From positions 1 through 23,107 of the forward strand of contig DQVW01000110.1 of NCBI GenBank assembly GCA_015661555.1: a stretch of 23,107 nucleotides of DNA, given 5' to 3'. The notes under the pieces are model-generated. The model did not search any database. It saw only the letters and a program-made list of their open reading frames with translations, and was not told where the DNA came from. The translations under genes were made by a program, and so were the position numbers. Each line of letters opens with the position of its first letter. Position 1 is the stretch's first letter. Positions 8,608-16,946 of the stretch are shown here, one piece after another. The stretch comes from Methanothermococcus okinawensis. GTDB taxonomy: Archaea > AGJL01 > Methanococci > Methanococcales > Methanococcaceae.

Positions 8608-9036
8608 TTATTCATATGAGAAGTTATCACCTTCTAGGATTTCTTCCTCCTCAACTATCTTTCCATCCTTTGTCCTTGGTGCTATATCTTTAACTATGGC
8701 CCTTATATCCTCCCCCTCCTCTGCAATAACCTTTACATCTATACCCCCATGGACATCCCTGTCAAAATTTACAACCCTACAGTAGGCAGCCTGCTTATTT
8801 AATACAAACCTTGTGGAGTTCCCTGAAATCCCTTTCTCTAAAATCATCCTGGCAGCATCCAATATAGCCTGTTTTCTAATAAGTTCCTTAAGTTTCTTTA
8901 GGCTTCTAGTCTCTCCAGTTACTATGTTATCCTCGTCTATCTCAATCTCCGCGTCCCTGAATATATTTTTCACGGCCCTGATAACCTTCTCCCTATCCTC
9001 CGTAGGTTTAATCCTGGTTCTAATCTTTACAATCAT
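8608..9036 (-). CDS. UPF0201 family protein, predicted RNA-binding fold
   Basis: A 142-residue archaeal protein of the uncharacterised UPF0201 family, recognised from its overall pattern: a leading strand IVKIRTRIKPTEDREKV, then LIRKQAILDAAR and the conserved LNKQAAYCRVVNF segment with a C-terminal acidic end. Family members are reported to resemble ribosomal protein L5 in fold, hence a suggested but untested RNA-binding role. The frame opens at a GTG (9042), but GGAGG (9046-9050) is correctly spaced for ATG 9036. That ATG overlaps the TGA of the aminotransferase gene (TGATG), a classical coupling arrangement. Confidence 0.8.
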   Translation of the reverse strand: MIVKIRTRIKPTEDREKVIRAVKNIFRDAEIEIDEDNIVTGETRSLKKLKELIRKQAILDAARMILEKGISGNSTRFVLNKQAAYCRVVNFDRDVHGGIDVKVIAEEGEDIRAIVKDIAPRTKDGKIVEEEEILEGDNFSYE

Positions 9037-10172
9037 CAACACCCCTCCAGGAAGGTTTCCCTTATTATCTCTACAGCCCTCTCGATATACTGGTACTTGG
9101 TGGCATAGGAGAGCCTTATATGGTATCTACCTCCCTCTCCGAAGGCTATTCCAGGAACTGCCAGTATTCCCCTCTCCATCAACCTATTAACAACATCCTC
9201 TCCACTTCCGTACTCCTCCGTGTTGGGGAAGATATAGAAGGCACCCTCAGGTGGATACAACTTAAACACATCCCTTAAACCCTTAACCATGAGATCTCTT
9301 CTCCTCCTGAACTCCTCCACCATCTCATATACACAACTTTGATCCCCTCTCAAGGCGGCAAGTGCACCGTACTGGGCGAAGGACGTTGCACATGCGAAGG
9401 AGTACTGGTGTATCTTTATCATGTGATCTATAATATTAAGTCTACTGTTTAAACCCTCACTTACATAGAGGTAACCTATTCTCCATCCAGTCATGGCGTA
9501 GGTTTTGGAAAATCCATTGACCACTATACAGTTCTCGGTATATCTCATAGGGGAGTAGTGCCTCCCCTGGTAGAGAATCTTGTCATAGACCTCATCTGAT
9601 ATTATTATCACGTTGTAATCCTCTGCAATATCTGAGAGTCCCTTTATCTCCTCCTTACTCATCACCTTCCCAGTAGGGTTTGCAGGTGTATTTATCACAA
9701 TACATTTGGTTTTATCTGTTATACTTTCCTTGACCTTCTCCAGGTCTAGGGAGAAATCCTCCTCAAGTTTTACAGGAACAGGTCTACCCTCACATAGGTG
9801 GATGAGATTCCTGTAAGATAGAAAGGCAGGATCTGTAACTATCACCTCATCTCCCCTATCCACTAGGGACATAAGGGATAACATTAAACCCTCTGAGGCG
9901 CCACAGGTGATGATAACATTCTCTGGATGTACATCCAGGTTGTAGTCTACCTTCACCCTGTTGCATATCTCTTCCCTAAGTTCGTAGATACCGTTGTTAG
10001 GGGTGTAGTGGGTTTTTCCCTCGTCGAGGGCCCTCTTTGCAGCCTCTACTATATGCCTAGGTGTGGTAAAGTCTGGCTCCCCAATACCTAGGTTGATAGT
10101 TCCCTCTGAGGAGGGGTTAAATATCTCCCTGATATCAGAGGATGCTAGCTTAAGACATCTCCTAGAGATCAA
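9036..10172 (-). CDS. Class I/II PLP-dependent aminotransferase (aspartate aminotransferase-like)
   Basis: A 378-residue fold-type I aminotransferase. Visible PLP features, numbered from the TTG start: the NTPANPTG loop (about 161-168), the pyridine-N aspartate in SDEVYD (Asp193) with Tyr196, the Schiff-base lysine Lys223 in FSKTYAMTGWRIGY, and the substrate carboxylate arginine in YHIRLSYA near the C-terminus. Likely reactions are transamination between aspartate or other amino acids and 2-oxoglutarate; the exact substrate cannot be read from sequence. The frame opens at a GTG (10181), but GGTGAT is correctly spaced for the TTG at 10170-10172, which gives the usual family start MISRR. It overlaps hcgB by 11 bases and the UPF0201 gene by one. 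Confidence 0.88.
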   Translation of the reverse strand: MISRRCLKLASSDIREIFNPSSEGTINLGIGEPDFTTPRHIVEAAKRALDEGKTHYTPNNGIYELREEICNRVKVDYNLDVHPENVIITCGASEGLMLSLMSLVDRGDEVIVTDPAFLSYRNLIHLCEGRPVPVKLEEDFSLDLEKVKESITDKTKCIVINTPANPTGKVMSKEEIKGLSDIAEDYNVIIISDEVYDKILYQGRHYSPMRYTENCIVVNGFSKTYAMTGWRIGYLYVSEGLNSRLNIIDHMIKIHQYSFACATSFAQYGALAALRGDQSCVYEMVEEFRRRRDLMVKGLRDVFKLYPPEGAFYIFPNTEEYGSGEDVVNRLMERGILAVPGIAFGEGGRYHIRLSYATKYQYIERAVEIIRETFLEGC

Positions 10173-10725
10173 GGTTATCACCGGAAAAGGAGTTCAACAA
10201 GTTTATAAGGGAGAGATATCTATCTTCCACCCTTTCAAGGGTATTTAAGTGGTACTTGTGGGTTTTTAAAATAAACGCCTTCTTCCCCCTATATCTATCT
10301 GCCATATAGTCAGGTACCAGGGGAATACCCTCCCTGGATACGGGGATGTTAAGATCTAACACCACCTTCTCTAGAAAGTGAGACAGGGGATTTACCTCAA
10401 CATCCCTCTTCACATCTAGGGATTTGATATAATTCTTCCTCTCCTCTATAGTGAGGAGATACCTCTCTATCTTCTCAGGGGAGCCTAAATTCAATCTAGC
10501 CAGGCCCTTTACACTGTTTATTAAATCGTCAAAGGTTGCAGAGGAGATCTCAAAGATAGGGAAGGGATTCAACCTCTTAACCTTCTCCCTGTATCCCCGG
10601 GAGATAATAAGTAGGGAGTATTCATTCTTCAACCTGGTGTTGTAGGGGTCTATCACTGAGTAGTTCTCGATCCCTATCTCCTCTGCAACATCCCTATACA
10701 TTCTTGTGACTCCCACCTTTATCAT
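10162..10725 (-). CDS. hcgB: Probable FeGP cofactor guanylyltransferase HcgB
   Basis: A 187-residue protein assigned as HcgB (DUF3236 family), which joins GMP from GTP to the pyridinol precursor of the FeGP cofactor of [Fe]-hydrogenase (Hmd). The assignment rests on its size, its overall resemblance to the family (N-terminal IKVGVTRMYRDVAEEIG, central ISSATFDDLINSVKG, then SREGIPLVPDYMADRYRGKK) and its position directly after hcgA, as in hydrogenotrophic methanogens. No classical nucleotidyltransferase motif is expected or seen. ATG 10725 has an AAGGGAT site and lies inside hcgA (32-base overlap). A methanogen-specific protein of unknown function remains possible. Confidence 0.75.
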   Translation of the reverse strand: MIKVGVTRMYRDVAEEIGIENYSVIDPYNTRLKNEYSLLIISRGYREKVKRLNPFPIFEISSATFDDLINSVKGLARLNLGSPEKIERYLLTIEERKNYIKSLDVKRDVEVNPLSHFLEKVVLDLNIPVSREGIPLVPDYMADRYRGKKAFILKTHKYHLNTLERVEDRYLSLINLLNSFSGDNLDL

Positions 10726-11755
10726 AGCTATCCCTTAACTTAGGTTTCAACCCCAACTCCCTTATCATCCTAACAACCTCTCTAAGGTTTCCAGTTTTAG
10801 GATTTCCCACACCCTTCACATCTAGGGGGTAGTTTTCAGGTATTACAGTTGCTACGTTACTTGCCCCTGCAAGGAGTGCAATCTGTACAAGTTCAGGTCC
10901 TATGGTGGGAGTTGGAGAGGTTATTCTAATACTGGGGAACATCAACCTTGCTATTGCTATAGTCTTCCCCTGCTCCAGGGAGGAGCACCTTGGATGGTTC
11001 TCCATAGGGGTACCTGGGTAGGGGTTGAAACCCATAACAGGTATCTCATCTACATCTAGCTTCTTGAGGAATAGTAGATGATCTACCCTGTCCCTATAAC
11101 TCTCACCAATCCCAATTAACAACCCAGAGGATAATTCAATATTGTACTTTTTAACTAATCTACAGATCTCTATCCTTCTATCTAAACTCTCTCCAGGTTT
11201 CAACTTTGCAAAGAGTTCCCTGTTTATAGTCTCTAAGTTACAACATATGGTGTCCACCCTGTACTTCTTCAACTCCCTTATACTCTCCTCGGTAAGATCT
11301 CCCCCTGCATTTACTAAGACCTCCAAATTGGTATTCTCCTTAACTATCTTTAAGGCCCTAATAACCTCCTTCCCCTGGTAGCCATGTCCAGAGGAGCAAC
11401 TTACCCTGCATATACCACTTCTCTCTATGGCAATGGCACATCTTTTTATATCCTCATCTGATAGCCTAAAGGGTTTGTAGTAACCTGCCTTAGAGGTCCC
11501 TGCTGCAAAACCACAGTAGAGACACTTTGGGGTTATTTTGCAAATGTTGGTAACATGGATAGTGGAGGTTATCTCGATCTCATCTATAAAGTAGTCCCTA
11601 ACCTGAGAGGCCAGCTTAAAGAGCTTTAGATAATCCTCCCATCTGGAGATTTTGAAAAGCTCTAGGGCATCCTCCCTGGATATTAGACCGTCCTTAGGTG
11701 TAATTTCACCCTCTTTTAACCTTTGAAAATTCTCCTCAATTTTAGAGAAATCCAT
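10694..11755 (-). CDS. hcgA: Radical SAM protein HcgA (HmdB), FeGP cofactor biosynthesis
   Basis: A 353-residue radical SAM enzyme with the unusual cluster motif C-x5-C-x2-C: Cys72, Cys78 and Cys81 in ICKITPKCLYC. Most radical SAM enzymes have C-x3-C-x2-C; the longer spacing is the described mark of HcgA/HmdB, needed to build the pyridinol of the FeGP cofactor. The N-terminal region and barrel resemble the biotin synthase/HydE group (GLISREDALELF, then SCSSGHGYQGKE and GLLIGIGES). ATG 11755 follows an excellent GGTGAT site. The gene heads the tightly packed run hcgA-hcgB-aminotransferase-UPF0201. No hmd or other hcg gene is in the window. An extra cysteine pair (GICRVSC, about 114-120) might have structural or cluster roles. 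Confidence 0.9.
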   Translation of the reverse strand: MDFSKIEENFQRLKEGEITPKDGLISREDALELFKISRWEDYLKLFKLASQVRDYFIDEIEITSTIHVTNICKITPKCLYCGFAAGTSKAGYYKPFRLSDEDIKRCAIAIERSGICRVSCSSGHGYQGKEVIRALKIVKENTNLEVLVNAGGDLTEESIRELKKYRVDTICCNLETINRELFAKLKPGESLDRRIEICRLVKKYNIELSSGLLIGIGESYRDRVDHLLFLKKLDVDEIPVMGFNPYPGTPMENHPRCSSLEQGKTIAIARLMFPSIRITSPTPTIGPELVQIALLAGASNVATVIPENYPLDVKGVGNPKTGNLREVVRMIRELGLKPKLRDSYDKGGSHKNV

Positions 11756-11825
11756 TAAATCACCGTTAATCCCTCTAAAATAGAATTATTGATAAACTCT
11801 GATAAAAATTATTCTAAAAATAGTC
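11756..11825 (-). promoter_or_regulatory. AT-rich spacer between thrB and hcgA with a possible promoter
   Basis: The largest gap within the - strand run apart from the edges (70 bases). On the - strand it contains T-rich stretches after the thrB stop and a TATA-like AATTTTTATC (11801-11810), about 45 bases before the hcgA start. This would allow a separate hcgA transcript with a leader of roughly 24 bases. No good BRE is visible, so the promoter call is weak. The GATAAA motif occurs twice (11791-11796 and 11801-11806). Confidence 0.35.
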
Positions 11826-12731
11826 TTAATCTCTTTCCAAAACCTGAATCCCAAGTCCTACCCTGGTATTATATAGGGGACATCCCCATATCTCGTCAAT
11901 TATCTCCTCTACCTGGGAGACCTTATCCCCTCTAGGTAGGATTATCACTGCAGGTCCAGATCCACTTATAGTTATACCGTATACTAGATCCCTTACCCTC
12001 TCCTTCACCTCTAGGTATCTAGGGATTAACTGGGATCTGCAGGGTTCAACAACCTGGTCCCCCATCATACATCTTCCAAAGAGTTCAAGGTCTTTTTTAA
12101 AGAGACTGTAGACCATGCCACAGGCCTTTCCTACATTATTCACCATGGATCTAAGTGGGATGCTATCTGGTAGTATTTCCCTGGCCCTCTTTGTGGATAC
12201 CTCTACATCGGGAAGAGCTACAAGTACCTTAAAATCTACAGGTATGTGTAAAACCTCCAGGGGGTTGTAGTTGATCACCATGGTAAAGCCGCCGTATATT
12301 GCAGGAGCAACGTTATCTGCATGGGGAAATCCTGCAGAGATAGACTCACCTAGGGATGCATATTTAACAAGTTCCAACTTAGAGAGGTTTAAATTGAAGA
12401 GTTCATTCATGGCAAAGGCTACCCCTGCAGAGGATGCTGCACTACTACCTAGGCCACTACCTGGTCTAATCCCCTTTTCAATCTCTATCTTAACCCCTCC
12501 TTCAATGTCGAAGTCTTTGATTATCTCCCTGGCAACAACTCCAGCGGTGTTTCTATCAACATCTTCAGGTATCCTATCTGCCCCCTCTCCCCTCAGGGAT
12601 ATACTTATACCTTCTTCAGATTTGGAAAGGGTTATAATATCGTAGGGTTCAGAGAGTGCCAATCCAAAGATGTCGTAACCTGGGCCTAGGTTTGCAGAGG
12701 TTGCAGGTGAGATTACCTTAATCCTCTTCAT
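11826..12731 (-). CDS. thrB: Homoserine kinase (GHMP family)
   Basis: A 301-residue GHMP kinase that phosphorylates homoserine on the way to threonine. The N-terminus VISPATSANLGPGYDIFGLA is the typical ThrB substrate region (Asn14 and Gly17-Asp20 area), and PGSGLGSSAASS (90-101) is the GHMP phosphate-binding loop. The C-terminal TISGSGPAVI segment is the third family motif. It starts five bases after the atpD stop; the GAGGG ribosome binding site lies within the last codons of atpD, so it is probably cotranscribed with the ATP synthase. There is no functional link to the ATPase beyond co-expression. Length and motifs are normal. Confidence 0.95.
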   Translation of the reverse strand: MKRIKVISPATSANLGPGYDIFGLALSEPYDIITLSKSEEGISISLRGEGADRIPEDVDRNTAGVVAREIIKDFDIEGGVKIEIEKGIRPGSGLGSSAASSAGVAFAMNELFNLNLSKLELVKYASLGESISAGFPHADNVAPAIYGGFTMVINYNPLEVLHIPVDFKVLVALPDVEVSTKRAREILPDSIPLRSMVNNVGKACGMVYSLFKKDLELFGRCMMGDQVVEPCRSQLIPRYLEVKERVRDLVYGITISGSGPAVIILPRGDKVSQVEEIIDEIWGCPLYNTRVGLGIQVLERD

Positions 12732-12736
12732 ATTAC

Positions 12737-13375
12737 TTAACCCTCTTCCCTGGCACTTATTCTCTTCTTAATAAGTTTTAGCCTGAAGAAGTTCTCTCTC
12801 TCCATTTCATCCAGTCTCATGGCGATATACTTCTTCATCTCCTCCAACCTGGGGATTATTACATACTCCAGGGCATTTACCCTCCTCTTTGTGGTGATGA
12901 TCTCCTCTGCAAGTAGTTTTATGGAGGTCTCAATTTCCGCCAGTTCTACAATAAGCTCCAGAGCCTCCTCAAAGGCCCTTGCAGCATCATCCACTTTAGA
13001 GGAAACACCGTAAGGTCCATAGCCCCTGGAGGATACATCCCTCCTTACATTCTCTACCTCCATTACAGGTACAGTGACACCCATTATATTCCTTGAGTCT
13101 ATCTCCAACTTTATGTTAGGGTTTTTTGAGGCGAGGGATACCTCCTTCACTGCCAGGGTACCCATTACACCCTGGGCCATTACTAGATTTCTATAGGCCT
13201 CAGCTAGGGCCTTATTTACCTTCTCTCTTAACCCTGAGGCCTGATGGATAATATCGAAAAACTCCATTACAAGGGCATCTCTCTTCTGTTTTAGGAGTTT
13301 ATGCCCCTTCTGAGCAAGTTTTATCTTGTTTTTAAGTTTTAACAACTCCATCCTTGTGGGGTTGACCTGGGCCAT
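12737..13375 (-). CDS. atpD: A-type ATP synthase subunit D (central stalk)
   Basis: A 212-residue subunit D, the long antiparallel coiled-coil shaft that turns inside the A3B3 headpiece and joins it, with F and C, to the ring. The N-terminus VNPTRMELLKLKNKIKLAQKG is the highly conserved first helix. The C-terminal helix includes RRVNALEYVIIPRLEEMKKYI, also diagnostic. The gene follows atpB by 27 bases with a good AGGTG site before ATG 13375. Its place directly after atpB, followed by thrB, completes the operon here; in M. jannaschii atpD is, as I recall, separate from the main atp cluster. Confidence 0.96.
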   Translation of the reverse strand: MAQVNPTRMELLKLKNKIKLAQKGHKLLKQKRDALVMEFFDIIHQASGLREKVNKALAEAYRNLVMAQGVMGTLAVKEVSLASKNPNIKLEIDSRNIMGVTVPVMEVENVRRDVSSRGYGPYGVSSKVDDAARAFEEALELIVELAEIETSIKLLAEEIITTKRRVNALEYVIIPRLEEMKKYIAMRLDEMERENFFRLKLIKKRISAREEG

Positions 13376-13402
13376 GTTAACACCTAAAAAAATAAAGGGG
13401 TA

Positions 13403-14791
13403 TTACTTCTTAGGTAGGTACTTCTCAATTAACTCCTCGGGTATCCTCTTCAACTCCTCCCTTGGTAGTATAGTTAACAACTCCCAGGCAAGGTCCAACG
13501 TCTCCTCTATACTTCTATCCTCATCCTTACCCTGACTTACAAACCTTCTCTCAAATTCATCTGCAAATCTTAGGTAGGCCCTGTCCCTCTCTGTAAGTGC
13601 CTCCTCTCCAACAACTGCAACAAGATCCCTTAAGCTTCTACCCTCTGCATAGGCTGCATAGATCTGACTCATGACCTTTGGATGGTCCTCCCTCGTCTTC
13701 CCCTTACCCTGCCCCTTTGAGGCAAGTCTTGAAAGTGATGGAAGTATGTCAATAGGCGGATAGATACCCTTTCTGTGTAACTCCCTTGAGAGTACTATCT
13801 GTCCCTCTGTAATATAACCTGTTAAGTCAGGTATTGGGTGGGTAATATCGTCGTGGGGCATGGTAAGTATTGGAATCTGGGTAATAGTTCCCTTCTTACC
13901 CTTTACTCTACCTGCCCTCTCGTATATAGTAGCCAGGTCTGTATACATATATCCAGGATATCCTCTTCTACCAGGTACCTCGTTCCTCGCTGCGGCGATC
14001 TCCCTCAGGGCCTCACAGTAGTTGGTCATGTCCGTCAGTATAACTAGGACGTGCATGTCCTTTTCATAGGCTAGATACTCTGCGGTAGTTAGTGCAATCC
14101 TTGGGGTGAGGATCCTCTCAATTGCAGGGTCATCTGCCAGGTTTATAAATACTACAGCCTTCTCAAGGGCACCTGTCTTTTTAAATTCCTCCATGAAGAA
14201 GTTTGCCTCTTCAGAGGTGATACCCATAGCTGCAAATACTACTGCAAACCTCTCTCCCTCTCCCCTAACTTTGGCCTGCCTTGCAATCTGTACTGCCAAC
14301 TGGTTATGTGGAAGACCTGAACCTGAGAATATAGGTAACTTCTGACCTCTAACTAGGGTGTTTGGACCGTCTATTGCAGAGATACCTGTCTGGATAAAGT
14401 CGTCAGGTGTCCTTCTAGATACAGGGTTTAAGGGGTAACCGTTAATATCCATCTTCTTCTCAGGTATGATCTCAGGTCCCCCGTCTATTGGTCTCCCTGT
14501 TCCGTCGAATATTCTACCTAACATCTCTAAGGAGACTCCAATCTTTGCAGTTTCACCTGTGAACCTTACCCTGGTTCTATCTGTACTTAAACCTGTGGTA
14601 CCTTCAAATACCTGTACAACGGCAATGTCCTCCCTTACCTCCAATACCTGCCCTGTCCTCTTCTCCCCACTTGGGGTTATTATCTCTACTATCTCACCGT
14701 ATGCTACACCTTTAACACCCTCTACTATTACCAGTGGCCCTGCAATACTTGATACCGAGGTGTACTCGACGTACTTATCCACAGCCTCCAT
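13403..14791 (-). CDS. atpB: A-type ATP synthase subunit B (regulatory, non-catalytic)
   Basis: A 462-residue subunit B. In place of a Walker A loop it has SGSGLPHN (156-163), which marks the non-catalytic subunit. The N-terminal barrel includes SSIAGPLVIVEGVKGVAYGE, and the C-terminal part DHPKVMSQIYAAYAEG is typical. It alternates with subunit A to form the hexameric head in the cytoplasm. ATG 14791 follows GGAGGG. A 57-base AT-rich spacer separates it from atpA, the widest gap inside the atp operon. Confidence 0.98.
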   Translation of the reverse strand: MEAVDKYVEYTSVSSIAGPLVIVEGVKGVAYGEIVEIITPSGEKRTGQVLEVREDIAVVQVFEGTTGLSTDRTRVRFTGETAKIGVSLEMLGRIFDGTGRPIDGGPEIIPEKKMDINGYPLNPVSRRTPDDFIQTGISAIDGPNTLVRGQKLPIFSGSGLPHNQLAVQIARQAKVRGEGERFAVVFAAMGITSEEANFFMEEFKKTGALEKAVVFINLADDPAIERILTPRIALTTAEYLAYEKDMHVLVILTDMTNYCEALREIAAARNEVPGRRGYPGYMYTDLATIYERAGRVKGKKGTITQIPILTMPHDDITHPIPDLTGYITEGQIVLSRELHRKGIYPPIDILPSLSRLASKGQGKGKTREDHPKVMSQIYAAYAEGRSLRDLVAVVGEEALTERDRAYLRFADEFERRFVSQGKDEDRSIEETLDLAWELLTILPREELKRIPEELIEKYLPKK

Positions 14792-14835
14792 ATCTAACCC
14801 TCCATCTCTTTTTTATAATAATTATTTAATTATTT

Positions 14836-14844
14836 AAAAAAAAA
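14836..14844 (-). terminator. Oligo-T tract between atpA and atpB, possible partial terminator
   Basis: On the - strand a run of nine T follows the atpA stop within six bases, inside a 57-base region made almost only of A and T. Archaeal polymerase can pause or terminate at such tracts, so it may lower expression downstream. The AT-rich part that follows could also act as a weak promoter for atpB. Composition is the only evidence. Confidence 0.35.
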
Positions 14845-14848
14845 GATT

Positions 14849-16618
14849 TTAGGGATTTTCTACTAGAGCCTCTAACTCCTTCTCAATTCTCTCCAGGAGC
14901 TCTGGGGCAACTTCCTTGAGGAATTTATCCTCAGGTATGAACTTCATCCTTGCAATATCCCTCTTAACAGGTACCTTTGCTATCTTTCCAGGATCAACTC
15001 CCTTCTCAACTACCTCCAAGGCCTTTCTATAGAAGGTCATGATAATCTTCAACATCATGTACTGTTTCATTGGAGGACAGTAGGTATCTACCTCGTCAAA
15101 TGCATCCTGTTGTAAAAAGTCCTCTCTGAGCATCCTTGCAACTTCCAGGATTACCCTCTCCCTATCTGGAAGGGCATCAGGACCTACAAGTTGGACTATC
15201 TCCTGTAGCTCAGCCTCCTTCTGGAGTAGTCTCATGGCCTCGTCCCTTAACTCCCTCCAATCTGGACCTGTGTTTTCCTGCCACCATGGAGTTACATCGT
15301 CTATATAGAGGGAGTAACTCTGTAACCAGTTTATCGCTGGGAAGTGCCTTCTCCTTGCAAGGTTTGCATCAAGTGCCCAGAATACCTTAACTATCCTCAG
15401 GGTGTTAGAGGTAACAGGTTCTGAGAAGTCCCCTCCTGGTGGGGAAACTGCCCCTACAATACATACGAAGCCCTCCTTCTCCTCACTACCTACACACTTT
15501 ACCCTACCTGCCCTCTCGTAGAATTGAGCAAGTCTAGATGCTAGATAGGCTGGATATCCCTCCTCTCCAGGCATCTCCTCCAATCTACCTGCTATCTCCC
15601 TCATCGCCTCAGCCCATCTAGAGGTTGAATCTGCAGTTAGTAGTACCCCGTAACCCATATCTCTGAAGTACTCCGCTATGGTGACCCCTGTATATATGGA
15701 GGCCTCCCTAGCTGCTACTGGCATATTTGAGGTGTTTGCTATAAGTATAGTTCTATCTATCAACTTGTTTCCTGTCCTTCTGTCCTCCAGGTGGGGGAAT
15801 TCCTCGATAACCTCTGTCATCTCGTTACCTCTCTCCCCACATCCAATGTATATTACCACATCTGCATCTGACCACTTTGCAAGTTGCTGCTGTGTTACAG
15901 TCTTACCACTTCCAAAGGGTCCTGGAATTGCTGCAGTTCCTCCCTTTGCAAGGCTAAAGAATGTGTCTATAATCCTCTCACCAGTTATCAGTGGGATGGT
16001 AGGTGGTAACTTCTCCCTATATGGTCTTGGTTTCCTTACAGGCCACTTCTGCATCATTTTGATCTCCTTCTCCTCCCCATCCTCGGTCTCCACCACTGCA
16101 ACAGTATCCTCAACAGTAAACTTTCCAGATTTTATCTCCTTTATCTTCCCCTTTATCCCCACGGGTAGCAGTACCTTATGTACTATAGACTTTGTCTCTT
16201 CAACTGTACCTATAACATCTCCACCCTCTACGTAATCCCCCTCCTTTACAGTGGGTACAAAGTCCCACTTAACATCCCTTGGTAGTGCAGGTACAGAGAC
16301 CCCCCTTGGTATAAATATACTTCCAGTTACAGTCTCTATTGCAGTTAAAGGTCTCTGGATACCGTCGTATATAGACTTCAAGAGACCTGGTCCCAACTCT
16401 ACAGAGAGAGGAGCTCCAGTACCCTCAACAGGTTCTCCAGGTCTTATACCTGTAGTCTCCTCGTATACCTGGATAACAGCCCTGTCCCCCCTTAACTGGA
16501 TGATCTCCCCAGTTAACTTCTCCTCACCTACCCTAACAACCTCGTACATCTGGGACCCCTTCATACCATCTGCTACTACAACAGGTCCTGCTATCTTGAC
16601 GATCTTACCTACAACCAT
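14849..16618 (-). CDS. atpA: A-type ATP synthase subunit A (catalytic)
   Basis: A 589-residue catalytic subunit. The Walker A loop GPFGSGKT is at 233-240, preceded by the A-specific bulge domain (about 110-190). The catalytic glutamate region CGERGNEMTEV follows (about 265-275), and SRWAEAMREI is the conserved arginine region. The N-terminal GKIVKIAGPVVVADGMKGS barrel is typical. There is no intein, unlike some archaeal and yeast homologues. ATG 16618 follows a very strong GAGGTGAT site. It synthesises or hydrolyses ATP at the interface with subunit B. Confidence 0.98.
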   Translation of the reverse strand: MVVGKIVKIAGPVVVADGMKGSQMYEVVRVGEEKLTGEIIQLRGDRAVIQVYEETTGIRPGEPVEGTGAPLSVELGPGLLKSIYDGIQRPLTAIETVTGSIFIPRGVSVPALPRDVKWDFVPTVKEGDYVEGGDVIGTVEETKSIVHKVLLPVGIKGKIKEIKSGKFTVEDTVAVVETEDGEEKEIKMMQKWPVRKPRPYREKLPPTIPLITGERIIDTFFSLAKGGTAAIPGPFGSGKTVTQQQLAKWSDADVVIYIGCGERGNEMTEVIEEFPHLEDRRTGNKLIDRTILIANTSNMPVAAREASIYTGVTIAEYFRDMGYGVLLTADSTSRWAEAMREIAGRLEEMPGEEGYPAYLASRLAQFYERAGRVKCVGSEEKEGFVCIVGAVSPPGGDFSEPVTSNTLRIVKVFWALDANLARRRHFPAINWLQSYSLYIDDVTPWWQENTGPDWRELRDEAMRLLQKEAELQEIVQLVGPDALPDRERVILEVARMLREDFLQQDAFDEVDTYCPPMKQYMMLKIIMTFYRKALEVVEKGVDPGKIAKVPVKRDIARMKFIPEDKFLKEVAPELLERIEKELEALVENP

Positions 16619-16631
16619 TAATAATCACCTC

Positions 16632-16934
16632 TTATTTCTTCAATTCTATACCTACTGCCTTTCTTACAAGCTCCCCTATAGGATCACGTTCTCTGGCAAT
16701 AGGCCCTTCCTTGTCAGGCACCTCTACAATGTAGGTTTCTATCTTGGATAGTTTGTCCCTTAGGGCATCTCCAAGTTTTTCAGAAATAATTATTAGTCCT
16801 ATGTCCTCCCTCCTATCCAACTCCTCGATAATTTTTAGGGCCTCTTTGGGATCTTCAACCTGATAAACATCGGTAAGGCCTGCCAACCTGAAACCTACAG
16901 TCATGTGAAGGTCTCCAACTACACCAATCTTCAT
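16632..16934 (-). CDS. atpF: A-type ATP synthase subunit F (central stalk)
   Basis: A 100-residue subunit F, a small Rossmann-like protein bound to the central stalk next to D. The N-terminus MKIGVVGDLHMTVGFRLAGL is the conserved family opening, and GLIIISEKLGDALRD is the second conserved strand-helix. ATG 16934 follows AGGAGGAT with ideal spacing. It lies 12 bases after atpC and 13 bases before atpA. Normal length, nothing unusual. Confidence 0.96.
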   Translation of the reverse strand: MKIGVVGDLHMTVGFRLAGLTDVYQVEDPKEALKIIEELDRREDIGLIIISEKLGDALRDKLSKIETYIVEVPDKEGPIARERDPIGELVRKAVGIELKK

Positions 16935-16946
16935 AATATCCTCCTA

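Noticed and set aside
15678..16751. Long + strand open frames antisense to atpA and atpF
   Set aside because: Ser/Pro/Thr-rich translations without motifs or ribosome sites, opposite strongly conserved genes; a consequence of the codon composition.
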